Source of the DNA: CAZLMW01 sp964560875 | GTDB lineage: Bacteria > Myxococcota_A > UBA9042 | Assembly: GCA_964560875.1 (NCBI GenBank) | Contig: CAZLMW010000038.1 | Coordinates: 1 to 64,000 of the forward strand | Length of the DNA stretch: 64,000 nt | Reading direction: 5' to 3' | Translations under genes and position numbers: made by a program | Shown here: positions 45,300 through 54,294 of the stretch, in pieces | Position numbering within the stretch: the stretch's first letter is position 1 | Layout of the letters: each line of letters opens with the position of its first letter | The notes under the pieces: generated by a model | What the model was told of the DNA's origin: nothing | Databases searched by the model: none | What the model saw: only the letters and a program-made list of their open reading frames with translations

Positions 45300-45940
45300 G
45301 GGACGATTCCCATCGGACACGAGACGCCTGTCCCGCCGATCCCGCAATAGCCGTGCGGGTTCTTGTGCAGGTACTGCTGGTGGTAGTCCTCGGCGTAGTA
45401 GAACGGCCCGATCGCCACGATTTCGGTCGTGATCGCGCCAAGTCCCGCCGCATCGAGCGCGATCTGATACGCCGCGAGCGACCGTTGCGCGGCTTCCCGC
45501 TGCTGGTCGTCGTACACGTAGATGCCCGACCGGTATTGGGTCCCGACATCGTTGCCCTGCCGCATACCCTGGGTCGGATTGTGGTTTTCCCAGAACACGC
45601 GCAGCAGCTCCTCGAAACCGATCGTAGCCGGGTCAAAGACGACGCGCACCACCTCGTTGTGGCCGGTCAGCCCGCTGCAGACCTCGCGGTAAGTTGGGTT
45701 GCGCGTGTAGCCAGCCGCGTACCCGACCTGGGTCGAATAGACGCCGTCTTGTCGCCAGAATTTCCGCTCGGCGCCCCAAAAACACCCGAGCCCAAACGTC
45801 GCCATCTGCAAGCCATCGGGGAAAGGCGCCACGGTTCGGTTGCCACTTAGCGCGTGTGTAGCGGCCACAACCAGGGCGTCATCGCGGCCTGTTAGCGCGT
45901 CTTCTGATCGCGGCATGCGCAGCTTGGCCATCCGACCCAT
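45296..45940 (-). CDS. msrA: Peptide methionine-S-sulfoxide reductase MsrA
   Basis: The protein has 214 residues, start ATG 45940 after GGAGG. The catalytic GCFWGAER carries Cys53. The family blocks VGYAAGYTRNPTYREVCSG, HNEVVRVVFDP and QYRSGIYVYDDQQREAA are present. The enzyme reduces methionine-S-sulfoxide in proteins. The first 45 residues before the core are longer than usual and have no obvious signal peptide. It is coupled by a 4-nt overlap to the REC-GGDEF-EAL gene. Confidence 0.93.
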   Translation of the reverse strand: MGRMAKLRMPRSEDALTGRDDALVVAATHALSGNRTVAPFPDGLQMATFGLGCFWGAERKFWRQDGVYSTQVGYAAGYTRNPTYREVCSGLTGHNEVVRVVFDPATIGFEELLRVFWENHNPTQGMRQGNDVGTQYRSGIYVYDDQQREAAQRSLAAYQIALDAAGLGAITTEIVAIGPFYYAEDYHQQYLHKNPHGYCGIGGTGVSCPMGIVP

Positions 45941-45961
45941 GCAAACCTCCGGCGGCTGAGG

Positions 45962-46957
45962 TTACTTGTCGACGCAGATTCTGGCGACCTGTCGCAATGG
46001 CCCGCACAGGTGCCCGACACCGGCACAATCGCCGTGGGACACACAAATCCGCCGGCACGACCCCAGCCAACACATCAGCGGACGCACGGGGTGGTCGCAC
46101 AGGTCGCCGTCGTTGGCATCGGGCTGGCATGCGTCGCCGTGCTTGGGCCAACCGCCGCCAACCCGGAAGACGATCGGCTTGCTTGTGGCCAGCAGGGACA
46201 CCTGGTCGACCGCCTGGATGAAGAAATACAACGTCTTGTTCGTGGGCAAGTTCGCCACGTTCTTCGTCCACGAACCCGCCACGATAGCCTTGCCAGACGC
46301 GATCGAGGCTTCGGCCTTGCCCGATTTCGCGACGCTCATCCCCCAGACAGCGGCACGTAGAAGGTCGCCCGCTTTGGTCGGCAAACGCTCGAGTACGACG
46401 AGAATATGACCCGTCGATTCGGGCACCCAGGACAGGACGACGTCTGCCTGTGTGGCGAATACTTCCCCTGGCTTGGGCCGGAGGACCGCGATCGGTTCAG
46501 CCAAAACCGGCGTCAACCCGGGGATCGTCTGCGGTTCGGCGATCGCTGCCTGGCAAAAACCCTGGCTGCAGCGGTTGGTCACGTCGCTGCTGGCCAACCC
46601 GAATACCGGGCAATCGTTGGCCGACTTGCACGCCCCGTTGGTCGGATAACAAGCCTTGGCGAGCGTGTCGCACATCGTCCCGGCTTCGCTGCAGGTCACG
46701 TTTTCGCTGCAATCGACGGCCACGCACTCGTCGGCGATGCACTCTTCGTCGGGAGCACAACCGTTGGGCAAACAGCCGTCGGCAAACCCTGCCGCGTCTG
46801 CGGCGCCCGCGTCGTAGGAGACAGCGCCTCCGGGCAGCTCCATGCTCCCGGCGTCAGCGGCACAACCCGTCAACTGCGCGGCCACGAGGACGCCCATCAC
46901 CGCGATCAGCTGGAGGCGCATCGAGAGGTTCGGCGGCGAGGCGGAGCTAGTACTCAT
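45962..46957 (-). CDS. Hypothetical Cys-rich lipoprotein
   Basis: From the ATG at 46957 the protein is 331 residues, with a lipobox QLTGC. An Ala/Asp-rich linker and a Cys-rich region (CLPNGCAPDEECIADECVAVDC) follow. Next is an Ig- or Fn3-like beta region (PKPGEVFATQADVVLSWVPE), and a final Cys-rich segment (CVSHGDCAGVGHLCGPLRQ). The start overlaps the upstream protease-barrel gene by 11 bp. The Cys patterns resemble those of myxobacterial surface proteins. No enzyme motif is seen. It may be a partner of the protease-barrel protein; this is inference. Confidence 0.7.
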   Translation of the reverse strand: MSTSSASPPNLSMRLQLIAVMGVLVAAQLTGCAADAGSMELPGGAVSYDAGAADAAGFADGCLPNGCAPDEECIADECVAVDCSENVTCSEAGTMCDTLAKACYPTNGACKSANDCPVFGLASSDVTNRCSQGFCQAAIAEPQTIPGLTPVLAEPIAVLRPKPGEVFATQADVVLSWVPESTGHILVVLERLPTKAGDLLRAAVWGMSVAKSGKAEASIASGKAIVAGSWTKNVANLPTNKTLYFFIQAVDQVSLLATSKPIVFRVGGGWPKHGDACQPDANDGDLCDHPVRPLMCWLGSCRRICVSHGDCAGVGHLCGPLRQVARICVDK

Positions 46958-48440
46958 AGGCGATCCCGAGCCCGACATGCACGCGACGTTCGTCCGCGGC
47001 GCCGACCACGTCAGCTCCGATTCCGGTCAGTGTCCAGTTTGGGTTTGGGCCCTCTTCCGTCACGATGCTCAGGCCGATCGCGAGCGCGTGGTAGCCGCTG
47101 ACCGGCGTAATGGCCGCGCGAATCTCTGCAGCGAAGCCGAAAACGGTCGTTTCGTCTCCCGCACCGTCGGCCGTCGGGTTGGTTTGGTTCGACGCCCTCA
47201 CGCCGACGTAAACGATCGGTCGCACCCGCTCGCGCCTTCGCAACCGCAGCTCGAGTCCCGCGTCGATGTTCAGCGCGCTGAAGTCTCCCGCCACTTCGTC
47301 GAAGAGCGCTCCGTCCGGGCCGAGATAGCGGCGTGAAACCGTGGCGGTCGCGTATCCAAGTGCGATTCGGCCGGCGATCGACATGTCGTGGCCCGGCTGC
47401 GGAAATTCGATCCATTCGGACGACAGGGCGATCCGGGGCTCCGTGGCGAAGGCAAGACCGCTATCGCCGCCACCGTGTCCCAGGGCGGTCATGCGCAGCC
47501 CGATGCTCACCAGCGATTGGTCGGATTGCCACCGTTTCGCTTCGTCGAGGACGCGCGCGTCGACCCCCGCGGTGCTCTGGCTTAGCGATGGCGCGATAAA
47601 CCCAGTCGCACGGTTGTCGGGCCGCCACGGGATCCACGCCTGTTCGTCGGTCACGGCTTGCGCGTCGAGCAGAATCGCCCAGCCAACGTTTTCGCCCCGC
47701 ATCCCGCCCTGGTGAACGCCGACAACCTCGCCTGGCCGGTCCGATCGTGTGATCGGTGCACCGGAGGTCCCTGCAGTAGCCGAACCCCAGTACTGCAAGA
47801 TGCGCGTCTTGCCCTTCATCGACCCGCGCAGCTTCTTGTCGCGCGCCGTGTTGCCCCGCGCGATGTGGGCGGCGAGCCCGGCGACCGTCGTCTGACCGAG
47901 CACGAATCCGAGCCCTTCGGCGCACACGCTCGCCACGGACGTTCCGGCGATCCGGACCTGGCCACGCGATTTGGGCGGTCTGGCATCCAACTGCACGCGC
48001 GAAAGCTGTTCCTTGTACCGGTTGGCCAGCTTGGTGGGCAGGTTGTAGACGGCGAGATCCAGCCCCGGATGTCCGCGCACGCCGCTCTCGGCGGTGAGGC
48101 TGAACACCAACTCCTTGCTGCCGGCCGCCGCACAGTCCACCTCGTAGACCTCGACGACTTCGCACCCCCAAATCACGTGCAGCGCGGTGACGAATTGCGC
48201 TCGTGGGCCCTTTGAAGCGTCGTCCGCCTTCTCGCCCGGCGCCCGCCAACCGCCCGTGACGAAGCCGTTTCCCATGCGCTGTCGTCCGCTGCACATCGCC
48301 CGCACCTGGAAGACGGGCACGTCTGCGCTTGGCTCGGCCGCGCGGCATTCCGATGGGTAGACAACGATCGCTGACGCCACGACAGCGCCAACTATGGCGA
48401 TGCGCACGAGCGCGCACTTGGCATCTGCAGAATCGCTCAT
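46947..48440 (-). CDS. Trypsin-like serine protease fused to a probable outer-membrane beta-barrel
   Basis: The protein has 497 residues with a signal peptide (AIVGAVVASAIVV). The catalytic triad of a chymotrypsin-like fold is visible: His88 in TALHVIWGC, Asp128 in GLDLAVYNL and Ser226 in GTSGAP. From about residue 305 the sequence alternates in the manner of membrane beta strands (RIALSSEWIEF, AGRIALGYATATVS) and ends in an aromatic residue (GLGIAYEY), as outer-membrane barrels do. It may therefore display or release its protease domain at the surface, though the domain order differs from a classical autotransporter. Four downstream genes on this strand are closely spaced. Confidence 0.75.
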   Translation of the reverse strand: MSDSADAKCALVRIAIVGAVVASAIVVYPSECRAAEPSADVPVFQVRAMCSGRQRMGNGFVTGGWRAPGEKADDASKGPRAQFVTALHVIWGCEVVEVYEVDCAAAGSKELVFSLTAESGVRGHPGLDLAVYNLPTKLANRYKEQLSRVQLDARPPKSRGQVRIAGTSVASVCAEGLGFVLGQTTVAGLAAHIARGNTARDKKLRGSMKGKTRILQYWGSATAGTSGAPITRSDRPGEVVGVHQGGMRGENVGWAILLDAQAVTDEQAWIPWRPDNRATGFIAPSLSQSTAGVDARVLDEAKRWQSDQSLVSIGLRMTALGHGGGDSGLAFATEPRIALSSEWIEFPQPGHDMSIAGRIALGYATATVSRRYLGPDGALFDEVAGDFSALNIDAGLELRLRRRERVRPIVYVGVRASNQTNPTADGAGDETTVFGFAAEIRAAITPVSGYHALAIGLSIVTEEGPNPNWTLTGIGADVVGAADERRVHVGLGIAYEY

Positions 48441-48471
48441 CGCGACCAGTATCGCGCAAAGACGCCGATGA

Positions 48472-48519
48472 TTTTAGAACCTGGCAGTTTTAGAATCGGG
48501 CAGCTCTAGAATTCTGCGG
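48472..48519. repeat. Three tandem 16-bp repeats at the end of asnS
   Basis: TTTTAGAACCTGGCAG (48472-48487), TTTTAGAATCGGGCAG (48488-48503) and a diverged third copy (48504-48519) lie head to tail. The third contains the stop codon of asnS. No strong hairpin or T-run is seen, so it is not an obvious terminator. Confidence 0.6.
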
Positions 48520-49942
48520 TTCGTGGCGTCCGCGGGAACGGAATCACGTCGCGAATGTTGTCCACCCCCGTCACGTACTGCACCGTTCGCTCAAACCCGA
48601 GCCCGAAGCCGGCGTGGGGAATGGTCCCGTAGCGGCGCAGATCGCGGTACCACCAGTAATCGTCGAGCGGCAGCCCCATCTCGGTGATGCGCGCGTCCAA
48701 CACGTCCAAGCGCTCTTCGCGTTGGCTCCCTCCAATGATCTCGCCGATGCCGGGCGCGAGCACGTCCATCGCCGCGACCGTCTTCTCGTCGTCGTTGAGG
48801 CGCATGTAAAACGCCTTGATGTCCTTGGGGTAATTGACGACGACGACCGGCTTGCCGACGATCTCTTCGGTCAACCACCGCTCGTGCTCGGACTGCAGAT
48901 CGATGCCCCATGAGACGGGAAACTCGAACTTGGCCTTCTTTGCCTTGGCGAGCATCGCGATGGCGTCGCCGTACTCGATGCGCTCGAAATCTGACGCCAC
49001 GAACTCCTCGAGCCGCTTGCGAACGCCCTTGTGCACGAAGCGGTTGAAGAAGTTGATGTCGGCCCCGCACTCCTGCAGCGCCGCCGCGAAGATGTATTTC
49101 AGGAACTCCTCGGCCAGGTCGGCGTCATCGGCCAGATCCGCGAACGCGATCTCCGGCTCGATCATCCAAAACTCGGCCAGGTGGCGCCGCGTATTGCTGT
49201 TTTCGGCTCGGAACGTCGGCCCGAACGTGTAGACGTTGCTCATCGCGAGGCAATACGTCTCGACGTTGAGCTGCCCGGACACGGTCAAATGCGCTTCCCG
49301 GCCGAAGAAGTCCTGGCTGAAATCGACGTCGCCCTTGTCGGTCCGCGGCACGTTGACCAGGTCGAGGGTCGACACGCGGAACATCTCGCCGGCACCTTCG
49401 CAGTCGTTGGCCGTGATGATCGGCGTGTGAATCCAGTAGAAGCCGCGCTCGTGGAAGAACCGGTGAACAGCTTGGGCGAGGCAGTTTCGAACCCGCGTGA
49501 TCGCCCCGACCAGGTTGGTGCGCGCTCGCAGGTGTGCGTTGTCTCGCAGGTGCTCCATCGAGTGCCGTTTGGGCTGCATCGGATAGGTATCCGGGTCGTC
49601 CACCCAGCCGACGACGTCCACCGATGAGGGTTTCAGCTCGACGCTTTGCCCCTTGCCCTTGGACGCGATGAGTTCGCCCTTGGCGACGATCGAGCATCCC
49701 GTCGTCAGCTTCTTGAGCTCTGATTCGTAGTTCGTCAGCTCGCCGCCCGCCACGATCTGCAGTGTCGCCAGACAGGAACCGTCGGACACGGCGATGAAGC
49801 TGATGCCCGCCTTGGAGTCGCGTCGTGTGCGCACCCAGCCCTTGATCGTGACGTTGCTGCCAACAGCAGGCTTGCCCGCCAGGATGTCCGCGATCCGGTG
49901 CCCGGTTCCGCCGGTGTGCGCGCCCTTGCCGCTCTTATCCAT
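48506..49942 (-). CDS. asnS: Asparaginyl-tRNA synthetase
   Basis: The protein has 478 residues and starts at ATG 49942 after a strong GGAGGAG site. It has the N-terminal anticodon-binding OB fold (NVTIKGWVRTRRDSK), the class II motif 2 region FRAENSNTRRHLAEFWMIEPE and motif 3 (GFGLGFERTVQYVTG). The length and order are those of bacterial AsnRS. It charges tRNA-Asn with asparagine. It is the one clear housekeeping gene here and anchors the window as chromosomal. The 174-bp gap upstream to the next gene would hold its promoter. Confidence 0.95.
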   Translation of the reverse strand: MDKSGKGAHTGGTGHRIADILAGKPAVGSNVTIKGWVRTRRDSKAGISFIAVSDGSCLATLQIVAGGELTNYESELKKLTTGCSIVAKGELIASKGKGQSVELKPSSVDVVGWVDDPDTYPMQPKRHSMEHLRDNAHLRARTNLVGAITRVRNCLAQAVHRFFHERGFYWIHTPIITANDCEGAGEMFRVSTLDLVNVPRTDKGDVDFSQDFFGREAHLTVSGQLNVETYCLAMSNVYTFGPTFRAENSNTRRHLAEFWMIEPEIAFADLADDADLAEEFLKYIFAAALQECGADINFFNRFVHKGVRKRLEEFVASDFERIEYGDAIAMLAKAKKAKFEFPVSWGIDLQSEHERWLTEEIVGKPVVVVNYPKDIKAFYMRLNDDEKTVAAMDVLAPGIGEIIGGSQREERLDVLDARITEMGLPLDDYWWYRDLRRYGTIPHAGFGLGFERTVQYVTGVDNIRDVIPFPRTPRTAEF

Positions 49943-50116
49943 GATCGTCTCCTCCGTCGCGCCGGGTCAATCGTCGCGCCGTCCTGCATCGTTTTTCACC
50001 ACCGGTCGCCCATGTCAAACACGTCTGCGCAGACCGAGAGGCCGCGCAGCAGATCATGCGCGATCGGCGTTCCCCATAAACGCTGGGGAGCCGGATTCTA
50101 GTAGGGACGGCGGTGC

Positions 50117-50449
50117 TTATTCGCCTTCGTCAGGGAGCTCTTCGACCAGCCAGTCGGCGCTGTCGAAGGCCATCTCGGGCCGCAAACCGCGCTCGAGTTG
50201 ACGTCGGAAACCCGTGTACTTGCGCCACGGCTGACCCTTGTGGCTGACCGCTTTGATCGGCACCCGCGGATGACGCCATTGCAGCAACGCTCCGAAACCT
50301 GTGCAGCTCATGCGCATGCCGGAATCGGTGAGCACCTGCCACTCGACGCCGTCGACGGGGCTGGCAACGTGGGGGCCTTTTTTGCGCCCAACATCCTTCG
50401 GCTCGATTCCGGTGTAGACGGTCTTGTCGAAGAGTGTGAAGGACGCCAT
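50117..50449 (-). CDS. Small conserved-looking hypothetical protein
   Basis: The ATG at 50449 follows GGGAG by five bases, giving 110 residues. The start of the open frame at 50494 has no ribosome site. The sequence is mildly basic with Trp/Lys-rich blocks (VEWQVLTDSGMRMS, KGQPWRKYTGFRRQL) and an acidic tail. There is no signal, membrane segment or known motif. It precedes asnS on the same strand by 174 bp. No function is assigned. Confidence 0.5.
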   Translation of the reverse strand: MASFTLFDKTVYTGIEPKDVGRKKGPHVASPVDGVEWQVLTDSGMRMSCTGFGALLQWRHPRVPIKAVSHKGQPWRKYTGFRRQLERGLRPEMAFDSADWLVEELPDEGE

Positions 50450-50585
50450 GGCAACTCCCAGGGGGTAGGACGACGGGCCGGCGGAACGTAGCACAACTGG
50501 GATTGGTTCAATTATGAGCGTGCATGAAGAACGGGCGGCAGTACGGCATACTTGCCCGTGTACTGCGGCGCATCATCGAGGCGGC

Positions 50586-51407
50586 ATGGAAGCGATCCCT
50601 ATCAAATTCAGTCGGTTGCCGACCCGGACCGTTGTTGCGCTGGCCCTGGCGGCCGTCGTTATGGCCGCAACGGTCTGCATTCTTCCCGGGCGGGCCAACG
50701 CCGGCGTCAGCACCAAGGCGCTCAAACGTGAAGCGCGGAAGATGTCCAACAAGGCCGCGAAGCTGTTCGCCAAAAAGCAGTTTCGCGAGTCGGCAGAGCT
50801 CTTCGAACAGGCCTATGCGCTCGATCCCAGGCGCCTGATTCGGATCCGCAACGCCGGACGCGCCTACGAGGAGGCGGGCGACAGCGCCAAGGCCGTGCAC
50901 TGCTTTGAGCGCTTCCTGGAACGGACCGACAACGAAAAGCTCAAAAAAGACGCCAAGGAACGGATCGCGCGGCTGTCCAAACCGGCCGAAAAACCCGCGC
51001 CCGTTGTCGCGACCCCTCGACCCGCTCCCGCCACCAAGGCGCCCGTTGTCGCCGCCACGAAGCAGCCCGAAGCCGGGTCGTCCCCAATGCCCCTCGGGCT
51101 CGCTGCAGGCGGTGGTGTCATCGCGATCACCGGCGTCGTCTGGTTGGTCCAGACCCTTGGAGCCGAGGGCGAGATCGACGAGTCGAAATACGTCTATGAA
51201 GGCGGCGCCTCGGAGCTCGAGGCTGACAAGGACATCGTCGCCACCAACAAACTCGTGTCCTACAGCCTCATGGGGGTTGGCGTCGCCGCTGCCGGGGCGG
51301 GCGTGTACATGATGCTCAGCGAGCCCGACAGCAAACCCAGCCAAGCGCGCCTGCTCCCTGCGATCGGCCCGAATTACCGGGGTCTCAGCGCGCAGATCCA
51401 CTTCTGA
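50586..51407 (+). CDS. TPR-like exported protein with a C-terminal membrane region
   Basis: The ATG at 50586 after GAGG gives 273 residues. A signal-like segment (VVALALAAVVMAATVCILPG) ends near RANAG. A tetratricopeptide-like stretch follows (AAKLFAKKQFRESAELFEQAYALDP, RIRNAGRAYEEAGDSAKAVHC). Then comes a Pro/Ala-rich linker and two hydrophobic segments near the C-terminus (LAAGGGVIAITGVVWLV, SYSLMGVGVAAAGAGVYMML). It is probably a periplasmic scaffold protein held in a membrane. The 3' end overlaps the convergent gene by 23 bp. Confidence 0.65.
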   Translation: MEAIPIKFSRLPTRTVVALALAAVVMAATVCILPGRANAGVSTKALKREARKMSNKAAKLFAKKQFRESAELFEQAYALDPRRLIRIRNAGRAYEEAGDSAKAVHCFERFLERTDNEKLKKDAKERIARLSKPAEKPAPVVATPRPAPATKAPVVAATKQPEAGSSPMPLGLAAGGGVIAITGVVWLVQTLGAEGEIDESKYVYEGGASELEADKDIVATNKLVSYSLMGVGVAAAGAGVYMMLSEPDSKPSQARLLPAIGPNYRGLSAQIHF

Positions 51408-52149
51408 GCCCGGGTTTTCGGGCGGTGCGGAACGTCACTCCGCTATTTCGGCCGCGCCGCGGCTTTTTCATGCTCGCAGCGATCGCGTCGAACCGCGTGA
51501 CGAACGCCTTGTATTGGCCGCGCACTTTCGGGACTCGTTTTCGCAAGGCGCGCGCCGAATCGAACGGCCCACTCCGCGCAGCCCACTTGTAGACCCATCG
51601 CGGAATCCAGCCGCCGGGGTCGGCTTCGACGCGAAAATCGTACTCGGTTACGTTTGGCCCCGCCCAGCGGAGCACGTACTGACCACGCATCGTCGGCATG
51701 CGAACCACGCCATCTTTCGGCTTGATGCTGTACGCCTTCACGTTGCGGAACTTCAGCGTGACCTCTTTGCCATGCTTGCTGATCATCACCCGCGTCGCCA
51801 GCTCGAAGTCACGGTCGCTCACCGGCCAAGGCCCTGACCGCCGCTGGTAAATGCGATGTCGGAACGGCCCGACCTGCTTGAGAATCCGCGCCTCTGCACA
51901 ACGGCCTGCCCACTTGCACGCCTTGTCGATGTCCGACAGGACGGCGAGCACCTCGGCGATGTTTGCGTCGATCCGGGTCGTCACGCGAACGATCGGCAGG
52001 CCCGACCGGCGATTCTCCTTCATATAGACGGTCACACCGTCGTCTCGCTTGACCCGTTGCCAGCCAGCAAATGCGGGTCCGGCGATCAAGACAACGGCGA
52101 AGAACGCTGCGAGCGGCGCGGAGAATCGGCGCTTAGATTTCGGTTTCAT
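51385..52149 (-). CDS. Exported START/polyketide-cyclase-like domain protein
   Basis: From the Met at 52149 the protein is 254 residues, with a signal peptide MKPKSKRRFSAPLAAFFAVV ending near AFAGW. The body fits a START-like fold: VTVYMKENRRSGLPIVRVTTR, IAEVLAVLSDIDKACKWAG, and a later helix (RVPKVRGQYKAFVTRFDAI). START domains bind lipids or other hydrophobic ligands. An exported version could carry lipids in the periplasm, which is inference. A strong palindrome lies about 75 bp upstream. The start at 52161 is the alternative. Confidence 0.65.
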   Translation of the reverse strand: MKPKSKRRFSAPLAAFFAVVLIAGPAFAGWQRVKRDDGVTVYMKENRRSGLPIVRVTTRIDANIAEVLAVLSDIDKACKWAGRCAEARILKQVGPFRHRIYQRRSGPWPVSDRDFELATRVMISKHGKEVTLKFRNVKAYSIKPKDGVVRMPTMRGQYVLRWAGPNVTEYDFRVEADPGGWIPRWVYKWAARSGPFDSARALRKRVPKVRGQYKAFVTRFDAIAASMKKPRRGRNSGVTFRTARKPGLRSGSAR

Positions 52150-52225
52150 GCCTACGTCCATCGGGTGCACACCTTGGCCCGGCTTTCTCAACACGTCGGT
52201 CGGTCTGACGCCCAATCTGCGTCCT

Positions 52226-52257
52226 TGCCAGATGTGGTCGACGTACCACATCTGGCA
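52226..52257. promoter_or_regulatory. 13-bp perfect inverted repeat in a divergent promoter region
   Basis: TGCCAGATGTGGT (52226-52238) and its exact complement ACCACATCTGGCA (52245-52257) flank a 6-nt centre, CGACGT. It lies in the 330-bp stretch 52150-52479 between the START-like gene (minus) and the dioxygenase gene (plus). That stretch holds no gene. It may be an operator for a dimeric regulator or a stable hairpin in the leader of the minus-strand gene. No T-run follows, so it does not look like a terminator. Confidence 0.55.
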
Positions 52258-52479
52258 ACTCACATCCGTTCGCGCGGCGAATCCTCGGTTTGAAGTGACG
52301 CTGCCACTCCTGCACCTCGCATTCGCCACATGACTTGCACCTTGAACGCCATACCTTCCCTCTGTGATGAGAAAACCAAGCTAAACACTTCGGCGGTCGA
52401 TTCATGCACCGTTGACCAAACCTTTACATGACGAATACTGGCCGGCAGTTGTGCTCTGTATCTCCGGGTCTTCGCCGCC

Positions 52480-53310
52480 ATGAAGCAAACCTTGCCTACC
52501 ACTGACGTCACAGCCCTCTCTCCGTTTCTTGGGGCCGAGCTCCGCAGCATCTCGCTCGCCGATCTCGACGACGCTACCTTTTCAGTCGTCCAGCAGGCGC
52601 TCCTGGATCACCTGGTCATCTTCTTTCGCGACCAGCACCTCGCCCCGCGCGATCAACTTGCCCTCGCCAAGCGATTCGGCGAAGCGGCGCTGCACCCCGC
52701 ATATCCGGTCCTCGAAGGCGCCGTCACCGTGCTCGAACACACCGAGGACAAGCCGACCAAGATCGACACCTGGCACACCGATATGACGTTTCAGCCGCGC
52801 CCGCCGATGGGCACTGTGCTGCAGGCCGTGGTGGTCCCCTCGTGCGGCGGCGATACGATGTGGTCGAGCATGTACGCCGCCTACGACGCGCTGTCCGATC
52901 CGATCAAGAAGCTCGTCGACGGTCTCAACGCGGTCCATGACTTCGCGCACGGCTTCAAGGAAAGCCTCGCCGAACCCGGTGGCCGCCAACGCCTGCAGCC
53001 CGCAGTGCAGGCCAACCCTCCAGTCACGCACCCCGCTGTCCGGACCCATCCGGTAACGGGTCGTCGCGCGCTGTTCGTCAACCGCCTGTTCACCACCGGC
53101 TTTGTCGAGCTCAACCGCGGCGAGTCTGATGCGCTGCTCGCCATGCTGTGCGACCACTGCGAGACGCCGGAATTCTCCGTCCGCTTCGCGTGGCAGCCCG
53201 GCTCGGTCGCCATTTGGGACAACCGCTGCACACAGCACCGGCCGGTCAACGACTACATCGGCCACCGCCGTTTACATCGCGTCACGATCCAGGGCGACTC
53301 GCCTTTCTGA
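52480..53310 (+). CDS. TauD/TfdA-family 2-oxoglutarate-dependent dioxygenase
   Basis: The protein has 276 residues. The iron-binding HxD motif is His99 and Asp101 in WHTDMTF, and the distal His is His253 in TQHRPVNDY. Arg267 (RRLHRVTIQGD) would bind 2-oxoglutarate. The length and order are typical of the family, which oxidises taurine, aryloxyacetates and other substrates. I cannot name the substrate. It lies 26 bp upstream of an MBL-fold hydrolase gene, so the two may act together. Confidence 0.88.
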   Translation: MKQTLPTTDVTALSPFLGAELRSISLADLDDATFSVVQQALLDHLVIFFRDQHLAPRDQLALAKRFGEAALHPAYPVLEGAVTVLEHTEDKPTKIDTWHTDMTFQPRPPMGTVLQAVVVPSCGGDTMWSSMYAAYDALSDPIKKLVDGLNAVHDFAHGFKESLAEPGGRQRLQPAVQANPPVTHPAVRTHPVTGRRALFVNRLFTTGFVELNRGESDALLAMLCDHCETPEFSVRFAWQPGSVAIWDNRCTQHRPVNDYIGHRRLHRVTIQGDSPF

Positions 53311-53336
53311 ACCTTCGCCCGCAACTTGGAGATTCC

Positions 53337-54200
53337 ATGCAGCTTTGGAGCATCGACGGCAACAGCCAACGCCTCGACGGGGGCGCCATGTTCGGCAACG
53401 TCCCCAAGGCGTTGTGGACGCGCTGGATCGAGCCGGACGACCGCAACCGCATCCCGCTGTCCTGCCGGGCCCTCCTGGTGCGCGAAGACGATGGGCGCCT
53501 GCTGCTGTTCGAGACCGGCATCGGCACCTTCTTCGAGCCCAAGCTACGGGATCGGTTTGGGGTGCTCGAAGATCGCCATGTGCTGCTCGAAAACCTTGAA
53601 GACGCCGGCTTTTCGCATACGGACATCGACGTCGTCGTGCTCAGTCATCTGCATTTCGACCATGCGGGCGGACTGCTTACAGGGTGGACTGAAGGGGCCC
53701 AGAGCGACCTGTTGTTCGACAATGCCACCTACCTCGTTGGCCAGCGGGCGTGGCAACGGGCCTGCAATCCGCATCCGCGTGATCGGGCGTCGTTCATCCC
53801 GCGACTTCAACAGCTCCTGGAGGCCTCCGGACGCCTCGCGATCGCAGACGGCCCCACCAGCGATGTCCTCGGGTCGGGCTATCGGCTCCACTACTCGGAC
53901 GGGCACACGCCCGGATTGATGCTCACTGAGATCGCAGCAAGCTCGGGTCCGATTCTCTTCTGCGGCGACCTGGTCCCCGGCTCACCGTGGGTGCACCTGC
54001 CGATCACGATGGGGTACGACCGCTTTGCCGAGCTGCTGATCGACGAAAAAACCAAGCTGCTCGGCGACCTCATCGGACGCGGCGCGCGCCTCTTTTTCAC
54101 GCACGACCCCACGGTGGCGATGGCCGAGCTGCGACGCGACGATCGCGGACGCTTCAAAGCGGGCAGGGCGTGGCCGTCCTTTGCGAACCTGGCGGCCTGA
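53337..54200 (+). CDS. MBL-fold metallohydrolase
   Basis: The ATG at 53337 follows GGAG and gives 287 residues. The zinc motif is VLSHLHFDHAGG (His104, His106, Asp108, His109). Later ligands are in SDGHTPG and FCGDLVPG, and FFTHDPTVAM sits near the end. Family members include quinolone-lactonase-like, glyoxalase-like and MlaN-type hydrolases. A lactonase or thioesterase role is possible but not determined. It is probably co-transcribed with the dioxygenase. Confidence 0.85.
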   Translation: MQLWSIDGNSQRLDGGAMFGNVPKALWTRWIEPDDRNRIPLSCRALLVREDDGRLLLFETGIGTFFEPKLRDRFGVLEDRHVLLENLEDAGFSHTDIDVVVLSHLHFDHAGGLLTGWTEGAQSDLLFDNATYLVGQRAWQRACNPHPRDRASFIPRLQQLLEASGRLAIADGPTSDVLGSGYRLHYSDGHTPGLMLTEIAASSGPILFCGDLVPGSPWVHLPITMGYDRFAELLIDEKTKLLGDLIGRGARLFFTHDPTVAMAELRRDDRGRFKAGRAWPSFANLAA

Positions 54201-54294
54201 CCGCTGCCGATCCAAGCGCCACGATCGATCGAATAGATCGGGACCCGAGACGTTGGAGCCGCGCGGGATGCACCACCAGCCCCCGGAGTCATAC

